A stretch of DNA of 64,000 nucleotides, taken from positions 186,001 to 250,000 of the forward strand of contig NZ_NPEA01000003.1 in the NCBI RefSeq assembly GCF_002812205.1. Reading direction: 5' to 3'. A model generated the notes under the pieces. It had not been told where the DNA came from, made no database searches, and saw only the letters and a list, made by a program, of their open reading frames with translations. The translations under genes and the position numbers were made by a program. Of the stretch, positions 49,231-59,526 are shown piece after piece (position 1 is the first letter of the stretch; every line of letters starts with the position of its first letter). Source of the stretch: Leptospira neocaledonica. Its GTDB lineage: Bacteria; Spirochaetota; Leptospiria; Leptospirales; Leptospiraceae.

Positions 49231-49930
49231 AAGATTTGTTGCCTCTAAGCTCTTCCGCTTTTTGCTCTGCTCGACTTTTATTTTCGAGCATTGCTTTCTC
49301 TACTCTCAATCTTTCTCTTTCGAAACCGGCCTCATCCAGATCTCTAGGGATCAGGATGGGTTCTCCGTAAGAAATCACAAAGGTTGTGAAAGGTTTAGGG
49401 ATCCTGTGTTTGTCCCAGGACTTCTCCGCAATCCATTGTTTCGTACATTCATAATGAAAAGGTAAGATAGGGACCTGAGAAACCTGGGCGGCGGCAATAA
49501 CCCCAGGCTGAACAATCCAAGCAGGACCTCTAGGCCCATCCGGTGTAAACGCTGCAGGAAGATTTTTTCTCAAGTGAACGATCATTGCCTTAAGAGCTTT
49601 CGAACCACCTTTGGAGGAACTTCCGCGAATACTTCCATTTCCGAATCTATGCACCACTCCGGTAATAAAATCCCCGTCTTTAGATTCAGAAATCAAAACC
49701 GCTAACTTACGATTCTTATTCAAGTAGGGTGAATAAAGAACATTTGTATGCCATACACAAAGGATAAACGGCTTCTTTAAAGGATACAGAGAATTAAAAT
49801 GCTCCTTTCCTAATTCCACCTTTTTTGAGGTGAGTCCGATGATCCTCTGTAAAAATACGACTAGAGTAGGCACTAACCAAACAAGGAACCTACGCTTAAA
49901 ACTTTCCCGAACATCCAATTTTTCTGACAT
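49187..49930 (-). CDS. DUF374 lysophospholipid acyltransferase-like protein
   Basis: A 247-residue protein of the DUF374 branch of acyltransferases. Block I is seen around [13 protein letters not shown] and block III as [16 protein letters not shown], near residue 138. The N-terminus has one membrane-like segment ([18 protein letters not shown]). It probably acylates a lipid or lipid A precursor, but the substrate is unknown. The last 44 bases are antisense to the folE 3' end. The C-terminus is Arg/Ser/Asn-rich, which may be shaped by that overlap. Confidence 0.9.
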   Translation of the reverse strand: MSEKLDVRESFKRRFLVWLVPTLVVFLQRIIGLTSKKVELGKEHFNSLYPLKKPFILCVWHTNVLYSPYLNKNRKLAVLISESKDGDFITGVVHRFGNGSIRGSSSKGGSKALKAMIVHLRKNLPAAFTPDGPRGPAWIVQPGVIAAAQVSQVPILPFHYECTKQWIAEKSWDKHRIPKPFTTFVISYGEPILIPRDLDEAGFERERLRVEKAMLENKSRAEQKAEELRGNKSSRSNRSELNPETRS

Positions 49931-50170
49931 TGAGCCGAGCCTGGTTAGATGCGGTCGGGGGGCATTCTTTTTTTTACGTAACAGGCGAGATTTTATATAA
50001 AAACTATCTCGTAAGAGAGTAAGATTAAGTTAGAAATTTAAAACGAATGTTCAACTTTTTTGCAACATAAGCGCCGGTCCCTTCATGACTAGATATTCGA
50101 ATTTCGTTGGAGAATGAGTGGACAGTACGGAAATTAAAAAGTTTCGTATTCGATTGCGAAGGAATAAGCC

Positions 50171-52138
50171 ATGTCGAAAGAAAGAATCGTCCAGCCGTTC
50201 GCTCATTTCAAGAAAACGGCAAATATCAACCTCAAAGATTATAAGGCATTATACAAAGAATCAATAGAGAACCCTAAAAAATTCTGGGCCAGAGAAGCTT
50301 CTACCAGACTTACCTGGTTCAAAAAATGGACTAAAGTTTTAGATCACGATTTTAAGAATGCAAAAGTAAAATGGTTCGAAGGAGGCAAGATCAATGTCTC
50401 TTATAATTGCCTCGACCGTTATATAGACACTCCTTTAAAGAATAAAGCCGCGATCATCTGGGAAGGTGATAATCCGCAGGAATCCAAAACTTATACGTAC
50501 TACGATCTGTATCGTGAAGTGAATAAGTTTGCAAACGTTCTAAAAAATTCAGGAATCAGAAAAGGCGATGTGGTCATGGTCTATCTGCCTATGATCCCGG
50601 AACTCGCCATTTCAATTCTTGCATGTACTCGGATAGGAGCGATTCACTCGGTAGTATTCGGGGGTTTTTCTCCGGAGGCTCTACAAAGTAGAATCGAAGA
50701 TTGTAAACCAAGACTGATCGTAACTTCCGACGGCGGTTATAGAGGTGGAAAAAGTCTAGACCTCAAAAAAGCTGTGGATACTGCCTTGGATCAATCTTCT
50801 GAAAAAGTAAATAATGTGATCGTTGTCAGGAGAACCGGACAAGAAACAGAACTAAATTGGAAAGAAGAAAGAGATCGTTGGTGGCATTATCTGATGAATG
50901 ATCCAAATCTCCCTGCTTATTGTAAGCCGGAACAAATGGATTCGGAAGATCCTTTGTTCATTCTATACACTTCAGGTTCTACAGGAAAACCTAAAGGAGT
51001 TCTTCATACAACTGGAGGGTATCTTCTCGGGGTCAATATGACCTTTCATTATGTTTTCGATATCAAACCTACGGACACTTATTGGTGTACTGCTGATATT
51101 GGTTGGGTAACTGGTCATAGTTATTTAGTGTATGGCCCACTTTCTAACGGAGCTACTTCTATCATGTTTGAAGGAGTTCCTACATATCCTGATGTGGGAA
51201 GATTCTGGGATGTGATCGATAAACATGGAGTCTCAGTGTTCTACACGGCACCTACTGCTATTCGTTCTTTGATGAGAGAAGGAACAGATCCTATCGAAAA
51301 AAGAAACTTAAGCAGTCTTAGATTGATCGGATCTGTTGGAGAACCGATTAACCCGGAAGCTTGGGAATGGTATTTTAAACATGTTGGAAAATCCAAATGC
51401 CCCATCGTAGACACTTGGTGGCAGACAGAAACTGGAGCGATCATGATCTCTCCTTTGCCTGGAGCGATCGCTCAAAAACCAGGTTCTGCCACTCTTCCAT
51501 TCTTCGGAGTACAACCTGTCTTATTGGATGATGAAGGAAAAGAGATCAACTCTAAGGGAGAAGTTTCAGGAAACCTAGCGATTAAATCTCCTTGGCCTTC
51601 TATGATGAGAGGAGTATTTAAGGATCCAAAAAGATTTTTCGATACCTACTTCTCCATTTATAAAGGTTACTATTTTACAGGAGACGGAGCAAGAAGGGAC
51701 AAAGACGGATATTATTGGATCACAGGCCGAGTGGACGATGTGATTAACGTATCAGGCCACAGGATAGGCTCCGCAGAAGTCGAAAGTGCACTTGTAGAAA
51801 ATCTTTCCGTAGCGGAAGCCGCAGTTGTAGGATTTCCACATGATATCAAGGGCCAGGGAATTTATGCCTATGTCACAGTGAAAGAAGGTGTGACCACGAA
51901 CGATTCTCTTAAAAAAGAACTGATCGCCACCGTGGAAAAAATGATCGGAAAGATCGCAAGACCTGACGTGATTCATTGGGCCCCCGGACTTCCTAAAACC
52001 AGATCCGGAAAAATTATGAGAAGGATCCTTCGAAAAATTGCATCCGGTGAGTTCGAAGGTTTGGGAGATATCTCCACCCTAGCCGATCCAAGTGTAGTAG
52101 AAAAATTAATAGATGATAAGAAGAAGTATCACAGTTGA
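50171..52138 (+). CDS. acs: Acetyl-CoA synthetase
   Basis: An AMP-forming ligase making acetyl-CoA from acetate, 655 residues, normal for the family. The P-loop-type motif is [15 protein letters not shown], followed by [20 protein letters not shown] and the hinge/catalytic [15 protein letters not shown]. The acetylation-regulated lysine is in [13 protein letters not shown] near residue 620. An AAGGA-type site precedes the ATG. The upstream 240-base region holds small inverted repeats. The stop overlaps the TTG start of a BtuF-like gene by 4 bases. Confidence 0.97.
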   Translation: MSKERIVQPFAHFKKTANINLKDYKALYKESIENPKKFWAREASTRLTWFKKWTKVLDHDFKNAKVKWFEGGKINVSYNCLDRYIDTPLKNKAAIIWEGDNPQESKTYTYYDLYREVNKFANVLKNSGIRKGDVVMVYLPMIPELAISILACTRIGAIHSVVFGGFSPEALQSRIEDCKPRLIVTSDGGYRGGKSLDLKKAVDTALDQSSEKVNNVIVVRRTGQETELNWKEERDRWWHYLMNDPNLPAYCKPEQMDSEDPLFILYTSGSTGKPKGVLHTTGGYLLGVNMTFHYVFDIKPTDTYWCTADIGWVTGHSYLVYGPLSNGATSIMFEGVPTYPDVGRFWDVIDKHGVSVFYTAPTAIRSLMREGTDPIEKRNLSSLRLIGSVGEPINPEAWEWYFKHVGKSKCPIVDTWWQTETGAIMISPLPGAIAQKPGSATLPFFGVQPVLLDDEGKEINSKGEVSGNLAIKSPWPSMMRGVFKDPKRFFDTYFSIYKGYYFTGDGARRDKDGYYWITGRVDDVINVSGHRIGSAEVESALVENLSVAEAAVVGFPHDIKGQGIYAYVTVKEGVTTNDSLKKELIATVEKMIGKIARPDVIHWAPGLPKTRSGKIMRRILRKIASGEFEGLGDISTLADPSVVEKLIDDKKKYHS

Positions 52139-52932
52139 GTAGAATCGGTCCGCAAAGAATCGTATGTTTAACTGAAGAGACTACGGAACTTCTCTATTTA
52201 TTAGGGGAAGAAGATCGGATTGTGGGAATCTCTGCATACACCGAAAGACCTCCCCAAGCCAAAGAAGAAAAACCTAGGGTCTCCGCTTTTATTAACGGAA
52301 ACATAAAGAGGATCAAGGATTTAGATCCGGATCTGGTCATCGGTTTTTCGGATATCCAAGCACAACTATCTCATGATCTGGTAAAAGAAGGTCTGAACGT
52401 TCTCATCACCAACCAAAGAAGTTTAGAAGAAATTTTCCAAACTATTTTGATGGTAGGATCGCTGATCGGAAAATCGGAACAGGTTTCTAAGCTTGTCGAA
52501 TCATATAAGAAAAAATTAAACGAGATCAAAGAACGTTCTTCTTCTAAACCTAAACTCAAAGTCTTTTTCCAAGAATGGGATCATCCAATCATCACCGGGA
52601 TCAGATGGGTTTCGGAATTATTGGAGATTGTAGGAGCAGTAGATTGTTTCGCAAATTTGAAAGAAAAATCCTTGGCCAAGGATAGGATTGTAAGCCTCCA
52701 TGAAGTGGCAGACGCAAAGCCGGATCTAATCATCGGAAGTTGGTGTGGAAAACCTATGGATTTTGAATGGGTCCGTACCAGAGAAGAATGGAAAGACATT
52801 CCTGCGATCAAAAACGATAAAATTTTCGAAATGGACCCAGCAATCATTTTGCAACCGGGACCAGCATTATTCGAAGAAGGTATCCTGGAAATGGATCGAA
52901 TCTTGGAAGAAGTAAGATCTTCTATTTCTTAA
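52135..52932 (+). CDS. BtuF-like substrate-binding-fold protein without signal peptide
   Basis: A 265-residue protein with the two-lobed fold of vitamin B12/iron-siderophore binding proteins: [40 protein letters not shown] and [12 protein letters not shown]. The start is a TTG overlapping the acs stop (TTGA). No signal peptide or lipobox is present, so the protein is probably cytoplasmic, unusual for an ABC-transporter binding protein. No permease or ATPase gene is adjacent. A role in corrinoid handling or another small-molecule binding is speculative. Confidence 0.88.
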   Translation: MSRIGPQRIVCLTEETTELLYLLGEEDRIVGISAYTERPPQAKEEKPRVSAFINGNIKRIKDLDPDLVIGFSDIQAQLSHDLVKEGLNVLITNQRSLEEIFQTILMVGSLIGKSEQVSKLVESYKKKLNEIKERSSSKPKLKVFFQEWDHPIITGIRWVSELLEIVGAVDCFANLKEKSLAKDRIVSLHEVADAKPDLIIGSWCGKPMDFEWVRTREEWKDIPAIKNDKIFEMDPAIILQPGPALFEEGILEMDRILEEVRSSIS

Positions 52933-52991
52933 AATCCAAAAGTAATATTAGGCGAATTTAATAAATCAAAATCAAATCAGCCGGAAGGTGA

Positions 52992-54599
52992 ATGATGAAT
53001 TCCATGGTAAATTCCGCGATCTCTAAAGAATCGTCTATCGCGAAAATCTGGACGAATGGTGCTATCGTAATCAACAGGATCCGCTTAGGACTGGTGCTTC
53101 TTTTTATTCTTACCCTGATCGGAGTTTCTAAAACAAATCATCCAACGCAAGTGATCGCTCATTCCGTCGGAACAGGTTTGATGGCAGTATATTGTATCTT
53201 CGAATTTTTCTTAGCGCGAGGAGGAAGAGTAGGAATCATATTCCAAAAGACATTGGTTATTCTGGATGTAATCATCCTTTCTGCGATCATGGCTGCCGAC
53301 TGTAGTATCGATGCGATCGTAGCAAGAGATACTCTTGCAAACATGATCCTATTCTTCATATATTTTTATATCATGATCTATTCTTCCTTATTGGGAGAAA
53401 AAAAGTTCGTTCTACTTATCGGACTATTGACTGCAATCGGAGTTGCAATCGCACTTTATGTAGGCTGGAAGAATGGACTCGTATTGACTGAGAATGCAAG
53501 CAAATCGAAAGATCCGGATACTCTGATCTTCTCCGTTCAGATCGTGAAGATCGGTTTTATGATCACTGCAAGTGTGATCTTGTACCAATTGATGCGCTTA
53601 TTCGAAAACCTAACTACGGAAGGCTCTAGACTATTCGGAGAATCGCAAGTATTCTTAACTCAGATACAAGAGAACCAGATCATCATTCGTAACTCTGCGG
53701 AAAATTTAGAAACATCTATCAACGAATTTGCAGGTTATATCGCAAGGACCGGAGAAAAAATGGAATCCCAAGCGGCAGCCTTGGAAGAAGTTAACGCAGT
53801 ATTAGAAGAACTTTCTGCTTCTTCTATCAATAATACTCAATCGATTGAAACTCAAAATGAAGGTATTTCGGGGCTCGCTTCTAAATCCCAAAAGTTAGGA
53901 GGTATCATAGGAGACATTACCGAATACAGCGAAACACTTTCCGTGTTTGCTGAAGAAAATAAAGCGGATATGGAGAATGTGACAATTGCTGCCGAAAGAA
54001 CAAATTCCTATCTTGCAGATATTGCAAGCTCATTCAACAAAGTAGATGAGATCAATCAGATCATGGGAGAGATTGCGGATAAAACAAACCTTCTCGCATT
54101 AAATGCATCGATAGAAGCTGCAAGAGCGGGAGTGGCAGGAAGAGGGTTTGCAGTTGTGGCCAATGAAGTCAGCAAACTCGCAGACTTCACTTCGGAAAAT
54201 GCAAAATCGATTTCTTCCATCGTCAAACAATCCCAGAGTTTTATCAACGAGGCAAAGGTAGCTTCCGCAGAAACGGGAGACCTGACAGAAAAACAAAAAT
54301 CCAAACTAATTCAAACAACCGATAAGATCGTGAAAATGAACGATCTTTATAAGGAGCAAAAATTCATTCTGAAAAGTTTCCTAAATGAATTGGACACGAT
54401 CAAGTCTGCTTCTACGGATATTCTGGAATCTACCAAGGAGCAAACCCTGGGACAGAACGAACTAATGAAGACAATGAGCCAGTTGGAAAAAGACATAAAC
54501 GAGATCAGCGAAGAATCCACCAAACTAAACACCGAAATCGATAAGATCAATAGACAGGCTTCAGAGTTAAGGGTATTAAGCGGACATTCTTCCGAATAA
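52992..54599 (+). CDS. Methyl-accepting chemotaxis protein, six-TM type
   Basis: A 535-residue chemoreceptor. About six hydrophobic helices fill residues 20-210 with only short loops, so there is no periplasmic ligand domain. No HAMP domain is seen; the coiled-coil signalling domain starts near residue 240 with the conserved tip [21 protein letters not shown] and [31 protein letters not shown] site precedes the ATG. It is the first of two tandem paralogues and shares a 59-base identical run with the next gene. It may sense membrane state or a lipophilic cue; that is inference. Confidence 0.93.
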   Translation: MMNSMVNSAISKESSIAKIWTNGAIVINRIRLGLVLLFILTLIGVSKTNHPTQVIAHSVGTGLMAVYCIFEFFLARGGRVGIIFQKTLVILDVIILSAIMAADCSIDAIVARDTLANMILFFIYFYIMIYSSLLGEKKFVLLIGLLTAIGVAIALYVGWKNGLVLTENASKSKDPDTLIFSVQIVKIGFMITASVILYQLMRLFENLTTEGSRLFGESQVFLTQIQENQIIIRNSAENLETSINEFAGYIARTGEKMESQAAALEEVNAVLEELSASSINNTQSIETQNEGISGLASKSQKLGGIIGDITEYSETLSVFAEENKADMENVTIAAERTNSYLADIASSFNKVDEINQIMGEIADKTNLLALNASIEAARAGVAGRGFAVVANEVSKLADFTSENAKSISSIVKQSQSFINEAKVASAETGDLTEKQKSKLIQTTDKIVKMNDLYKEQKFILKSFLNELDTIKSASTDILESTKEQTLGQNELMKTMSQLEKDINEISEESTKLNTEIDKINRQASELRVLSGHSSE

Positions 54600-54643
54600 A
54601 AGAACTCTAACGTTAGTCTGACTAGGGAAATTCCGTCTATTCT

Positions 54644-54665
54644 GAAAGATCTTTACCGATCTTTC
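54644..54665 (+). terminator. Hairpin between the tandem chemoreceptor genes (possible terminator)
   Basis: GAAAGATC and GATCTTTC form a perfect 8-bp stem with a 6-base loop. No T-tract follows, so this may be a processing or attenuation hairpin rather than a terminator. Confidence 0.4.
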
Positions 54666-54726
54666 GAGGCCCTTCGTATTCAGACGAAAACATCTGCCTC
54701 CGATAATGATCTTAATCGAGGTAAGA

Positions 54727-56316
54727 ATGGAAACTTCTCATCTAAAAACGGAGTCCACGATCCTACAAATCTGGAAGAACGGGGCTATCGTAATCAACAG
54801 GATCCGACTGGGTCTAGTCTTACTTTTTATTCTTTCCTTGGCGGGAGCTTATAAAAGTTTTCAACCATTACAATTTATGGTCCACGCTGGCGGTACAGCT
54901 TTCATGGGTCTCTACTGCATTTTCAATTTTGTAGCAAATCGTAAAAGGAATATGTCTATCGGGTTTCATAAACTTTTTGTGTTATTCGATGTGAATGTCC
55001 TAAGCGCTACTTTGATCTTAGACACTTTCGTTTCTCCGGACGTAGCTGCAGGAACTTTAAAGAACGTAGTATTATTCTTCATTTATTTTTATATCATGAT
55101 CTATTCCTGTCTTTTGGGAGAAAGGATCTTCGTTTTAATCGTTGGAGCATTCTCCACTGCCGGCGCGATAGTCGCTCTTGTATGTGCTCTCAAAAACGGT
55201 GCTGGATTCGTAATGGATCCGGAAGCAGCCAAACTTCCTTATAATTTAAGCGCTTCTACAGAGATTATAAAACTCGCATTCATATTCGTAGCGAGTGTGA
55301 TACTCGCTCAATTGATGAGATTGTTTTTAAGACTAACGGTGGAAGGGAACCGCCTCTATAGTGATTCTAAAGACCTGCTGGAAAAATTAAGTGAAAACCA
55401 GGCGATCATCAAAGATTCCGCGATCAGCTTAGAAGATTCTATCGTTAAATTTGCAGAATTTATCAATCGTACCGGAGAAAAGATGGAATCCCAAGCTGCC
55501 GCCTTGGAAGAGGTAAACGCAGTATTGGAAGAACTTTCTGCCGCTTCTACAAATACTTCTAGATCTATAGAATCACAGAATGCAAGTTTGAGCGAGCTTG
55601 CGGATGATTCTAAAAAATTAGGAGAGATAGTTTCGAATATCACAGGTTATAGCGAGGCACTCTCTTCATTCGCAAATGATAATAAAGCTGATATGGAGAA
55701 CGTCACGATCGCCGCTGAAAAAACGAAATCCTATCTGGCAGATATCGCAGGCTCCTTTGACAAAGTGGATCAAATCAATCAGATCATGGGAGAGATTGCG
55801 GATAAAACAAACCTTCTCGCATTAAATGCATCCATAGAAGCTGCAAGGGCGGGGGAAGCGGGAAGAGGATTTGCCGTAGTGGCAAACGAGGTCAGCAAAC
55901 TGGCAGACTTCACTTCGGAAAATGCAAAATCCATCTCTGCAATTGTGAGACAGTCCCAAAATTTTATCCATGAAGCAAAAAGCGCTTCTGCGGAAACGGG
56001 AGATCTGACCGAAAAACAAAAATTTAAAATCCTCGAAACTTCTGATAGGATCGTTCAGATGAACAAACTGTATCTGGAGCAGACAAAAATTATCCGTAAG
56101 TTCTTAAGTGAATTGGAAAGTATCAAATCTGTTTCCAATGAGATCCATGAATCTGAAAAAGAACAGTCTTTAGGTCAAAAGGAAATGATCCGGACCATGT
56201 CCCAATTAGAAAAAGATATTAATGAAATTAACGAGGATTCATCCAGCTTAAACTCAGAGATTGACCGGATCAAAACAAAAGCTTCCGAGCTAAAAGTATT
56301 GAGCAATAATTCCTAA
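54727..56316 (+). CDS. Methyl-accepting chemotaxis protein, six-TM type (tandem paralogue)
   Basis: A 529-residue paralogue of the receptor at 52992. I start at the ATG at 54727 (METSHLKTE) because GAGGTAAG lies just upstream; the frame opens 7 codons earlier. It has the same layout: six membrane helices ([20 protein letters not shown] first), no HAMP, then the methyl-accepting domain with [21 protein letters not shown]. The stretch 55774-55832 is identical in DNA to 54051-54109, pointing to a recent duplication or gene conversion, while the sensor halves differ more. Confidence 0.93.
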   Translation: METSHLKTESTILQIWKNGAIVINRIRLGLVLLFILSLAGAYKSFQPLQFMVHAGGTAFMGLYCIFNFVANRKRNMSIGFHKLFVLFDVNVLSATLILDTFVSPDVAAGTLKNVVLFFIYFYIMIYSCLLGERIFVLIVGAFSTAGAIVALVCALKNGAGFVMDPEAAKLPYNLSASTEIIKLAFIFVASVILAQLMRLFLRLTVEGNRLYSDSKDLLEKLSENQAIIKDSAISLEDSIVKFAEFINRTGEKMESQAAALEEVNAVLEELSAASTNTSRSIESQNASLSELADDSKKLGEIVSNITGYSEALSSFANDNKADMENVTIAAEKTKSYLADIAGSFDKVDQINQIMGEIADKTNLLALNASIEAARAGEAGRGFAVVANEVSKLADFTSENAKSISAIVRQSQNFIHEAKSASAETGDLTEKQKFKILETSDRIVQMNKLYLEQTKIIRKFLSELESIKSVSNEIHESEKEQSLGQKEMIRTMSQLEKDINEINEDSSSLNSEIDRIKTKASELKVLSNNS

Positions 56317-56396
56317 GTCCTTTTCGTTTCCTTCTTCTTTACAATCGGACCCATATTTCGATATATGGAATTTATTCCGATTCAAAGGAGAAGGAT

Positions 56397-57260
56397 ATGG
56401 GGACTAAAGTAAAAGCTGCAGTTATCGGAGGCACAGGTCTCTATAGTCTGGACGGAATGGAACTAGTCGAAGAAGTTCTTCCGGAGACCCCTTGGGGCAA
56501 ACCTTCCGACACGATCAAGATCGGAAAAATTCACGACAAACTAATCGCATTCTTACCTCGCCACGGAGTGGGACATTTTATCATGCCACACGAAGTCCCG
56601 ATGAAGGCAAATATCTGTGCGCTTAAAATTTTAGGCGTAGAAGAGATTGTGGCATTCAGCTCGGTCGGAAGTTTGAGAGAAGAGATCAAACCTTTGGATT
56701 TTGTTCTCCCAAGCCAGATCATCGACAGAACCAGAGGAAGAGAGTCCACATTCTTTGGAAAAGGTGTAGTGGCCCATGCTCCTTTCGCAGATCCTTTTTC
56801 CAAAAATCTAAGCGATCGAATTAATCAAGCAGCTGCAAAAATAAATCTTCAGATCCATCAAAACAAAACTCTGGTTTGTATGGAAGGTCCTCTATTCTCC
56901 ACAAGAGCGGAATCTCATATGTATCGTTCTTGGGGAGGAGACATTATCAATATGAGCGTTCTTCCGGAAGCGAAACTTGCAAGAGAAGCAGAGATTGCTT
57001 ACCAAATGATCTGTATGTCCACAGATTACGATTGTTGGAGAGAGAATGAAGAAGCTGTGACCGCGGAAATGGTGATGGCAAACCTAGGAAAGAATGCGGA
57101 GAATGCCAAAAAACTTTTAAGCGCTTTGATTCCTGCTCTCGGGAACGGAGACGATCTAAGTTTAAAGAATAGTACTAAGTATTCGATTATCACTGCTCCG
57201 GAGCGCAGAAACCCGGACACTGTTGCGAAACTGAAAGTATTGTTCCCAGATTATCTCTGA
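56397..57260 (+). CDS. mtnP: S-methyl-5'-thioadenosine phosphorylase
   Basis: Cleaves methylthioadenosine to adenine and methylthioribose-1-phosphate, part of methionine salvage. The 287-residue protein shows the phosphate-binding start IGGTGLY, the RHGVGHFIMPHEV motif, FSSVGSLREEI, and the purine-site segment MEGPLFSTRAESHMYRSWGGDIINMSVLPEA. AAGGAGAAGGAT precedes the ATG. The 3' end overlaps the convergent hydrolase by 10 bases. No other mtn genes are in view. Confidence 0.95.
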   Translation: MGTKVKAAVIGGTGLYSLDGMELVEEVLPETPWGKPSDTIKIGKIHDKLIAFLPRHGVGHFIMPHEVPMKANICALKILGVEEIVAFSSVGSLREEIKPLDFVLPSQIIDRTRGRESTFFGKGVVAHAPFADPFSKNLSDRINQAAAKINLQIHQNKTLVCMEGPLFSTRAESHMYRSWGGDIINMSVLPEAKLAREAEIAYQMICMSTDYDCWRENEEAVTAEMVMANLGKNAENAKKLLSALIPALGNGDDLSLKNSTKYSIITAPERRNPDTVAKLKVLFPDYL

Positions 57261-58108
57261 GAATTAGATTTTCTCCGGTTTCTATGAACCGATTCTAAAA
57301 TTTTCGCTAGTCCTTTTTGGTACTCGGGAAAGAAGGAGAGATTATTATGATTTCCTCCTTCTATTTCCAAAAATTCTATCTTTACTCCTGATTCCAAAGC
57401 AGTTTTGAATAATTTCTTTCCTTGTCTAAAAGGAACAATCTCATCTTCATTTCCATGTATGATTGTCACAGGAGAATGTAATTTTCCGATCTTATTCTCG
57501 GACTTGAGAGAATAAGCCAAGAACCATTCTGGCACGAATGGATAATATTCTTTTGCCAGATCTGCCAGAGAAGTATAAGGAGTTTCTAATATAATATAGC
57601 CAGGATTTGTTTTGGTCCCCAAATCCACAACAACGCCGGTCCCGATAGATCTTCCGTAAAGGATGATCTCGTTTTCTTTTTTTAACTTATCCGTTTTCAG
57701 ATATTCGTACCAACGCTCCGCATCCTGGTACATTCCCTTCTCGCTTAGTTTCGCTCTACTTTTACCATAACCTCTATAATCGGTCATGAGAAGATCCCAG
57801 CCTCTAGGAACAAAGTCCTCGGCGATACCTCCCCAACTTCTTAAACTTCCTGCATTCCCATGAAAATACAGAACCGTTCCTTTAGAAGGACCTTGGGCGG
57901 GGAAGAATAATGCGTATATCTTCTCTCCGTTTTCCAACTCCAAAGAAACTTCCTGAAACGTATATGGAAAAGAGAAATGAAAGTCCTCGGGCAAATTTTC
58001 AGGGAAGAAGATCAGCTTATCTTGATTCGAATACAATAAGCCGAAGAGTCCCAGAAAAATGATAAGTATGACCGAGAGAAGATATAACATAAACTTTTGG
58101 ATTTTCAT
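57251..58108 (-). CDS. Membrane-anchored alpha/beta hydrolase (Bem46-like)
   Basis: A 285-residue hydrolase with an N-terminal membrane anchor ([20 protein letters not shown]). The oxyanion region is [13 protein letters not shown], the nucleophile is in YGRSIGTGV, and the Asp/His pair are in [10 protein letters not shown] and [11 protein letters not shown]. This matches Bem46/ABHD-type enzymes with unknown substrates. The start overlaps the PhoD gene stop by 4 bases, so the two form an operon. Confidence 0.9.
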   Translation of the reverse strand: MKIQKFMLYLLSVILIIFLGLFGLLYSNQDKLIFFPENLPEDFHFSFPYTFQEVSLELENGEKIYALFFPAQGPSKGTVLYFHGNAGSLRSWGGIAEDFVPRGWDLLMTDYRGYGKSRAKLSEKGMYQDAERWYEYLKTDKLKKENEIILYGRSIGTGVVVDLGTKTNPGYIILETPYTSLADLAKEYYPFVPEWFLAYSLKSENKIGKLHSPVTIIHGNEDEIVPFRQGKKLFKTALESGVKIEFLEIEGGNHNNLSFFPEYQKGLAKILESVHRNRRKSNSQR

Positions 58109-59472
58109 TTGGCCTTAATATCCCTGGACCAAAGTTCCTTTCCTGCAGAATCAAAAACTCTAAACACTAAGCTCCTTTGTTTTAAAGGACCTGTGATCTC
58201 TATCGTTCCAAAATTCCTTTTATCATCCACCATAGTACCTTCGATCCTTAATGGATTTTTTTCGGTAATCGGCGCATGAGTGGAAGAAGTCAAAGGTGAA
58301 ACGGTAAAATCATATAGAGGATATTCGAATCCGTCCTGGATATATGATAATTCCGTAAAGTGTCTATCTCCGGTCAAAAATACCAGGTTTTTTATCTTCA
58401 ATTTGGAAATTTTGGAAAGAAGTTTTTCCCTTTCTTCGGTATAAGTGGAGTAATTTTCAAACACGGATAAGGGATTTAATACCTGACCTCCCACTACGAC
58501 AAATTTAAAAGTCGCTTTGGAAAACGCTAAACCATTCACCAACCAATCTAATTGTTCCTCTCCAAAGAACGATCTGGATCCTGTTTTATTATCGTTTGCT
58601 GTCCTAAAACTACGATCATCCATCAAAAAGAATTGGGCATCTCCCCAAGTGAAAGAACCGTATATTCCTTTTTTTGAATAGTTTGAGTTTGCCCAAAATA
58701 GTTTGAAAATTTCTTCTGCAGTAGCTCCCATCCAAAAGGAAGCATCCCCATCGTTCGGTCCCCAATCATGATCGTCCCAAACCGCATAGTGATGAACATT
58801 CGCAAGTAAAGGTTGGAGTTCGGCTAAAGATCTCTGTTCCGTATAACGATAAATGAATCCCGTCCGAGATTCCCAATCCGGTTCTCTTAGATAAATATTA
58901 TCTCCCATCCAGAGCATAAAGTCCGGATTTTGAGCGGAGATGGATCGGTAGATAAAATACTCTCCTCCGTACGGTTTCGCTTGGGTATCATACTTAGGAT
59001 CGTTTACGAATGCGCAACTTCCTAAAGCAAATTTAATATCTGGAGGACCAGTTGATTTTCCTATCCAAATAGGTTGTGTTCTAAATTTCTGTTCAGACTT
59101 AGGTTCTTGGTATTTTCCATTTATATAAATTATATATTCATATGTCTTTCCTGGTTCCAATACGTCGGCGATCAGATGGGCGACATTTCCCTTATGATGT
59201 TCAGTATTCACTTCTCTAGTTATGTGGCTTTGTTCGGGACTTCCGGAAATAAAATATTTCGCATATACTTTAGAAGGATTCTTAGTCTGGACCCAAATTT
59301 TCACTTCCTTATGAGTCGAGTAACCTAACATCGGCCCCGATTGGATACTAGAAGGCGAAGCTGTGTCGGTTGACTGACTTTTTCCATAAATTGCAAAATC
59401 GATGTAAAAGAATCCAAACAGTAAAATCAACAAAGAGGTGGATGATAAAAGCAATCTGCGTCTCATTGTCAT
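58105..59472 (-). CDS. phoD: PhoD-type alkaline phosphatase/phosphodiesterase
   Basis: A 455-residue exported metallophosphoesterase. Residues 1-35 contain an Arg-rich start ([12 protein letters not shown]) and a hydrophobic segment, possibly a signal or anchor; a twin-arginine route is possible but the consensus is poor. Metal-site motifs are [40 protein letters not shown] and VFLTGDRHF. It likely releases phosphate from esters or lipids outside the cytoplasm. It leads the hydrolase operon and is divergent from a chemoreceptor gene 54 bases away. Confidence 0.92.
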   Translation of the reverse strand: MTMRRRLLLSSTSLLILLFGFFYIDFAIYGKSQSTDTASPSSIQSGPMLGYSTHKEVKIWVQTKNPSKVYAKYFISGSPEQSHITREVNTEHHKGNVAHLIADVLEPGKTYEYIIYINGKYQEPKSEQKFRTQPIWIGKSTGPPDIKFALGSCAFVNDPKYDTQAKPYGGEYFIYRSISAQNPDFMLWMGDNIYLREPDWESRTGFIYRYTEQRSLAELQPLLANVHHYAVWDDHDWGPNDGDASFWMGATAEEIFKLFWANSNYSKKGIYGSFTWGDAQFFLMDDRSFRTANDNKTGSRSFFGEEQLDWLVNGLAFSKATFKFVVVGGQVLNPLSVFENYSTYTEEREKLLSKISKLKIKNLVFLTGDRHFTELSYIQDGFEYPLYDFTVSPLTSSTHAPITEKNPLRIEGTMVDDKRNFGTIEITGPLKQRSLVFRVFDSAGKELWSRDIKAK

Positions 59473-59526
59473 GAAATATCTTGAAGCCTTAGGCTTCTTT
59501 CAAATCAAAAAAAGGGAAAAACGGAA

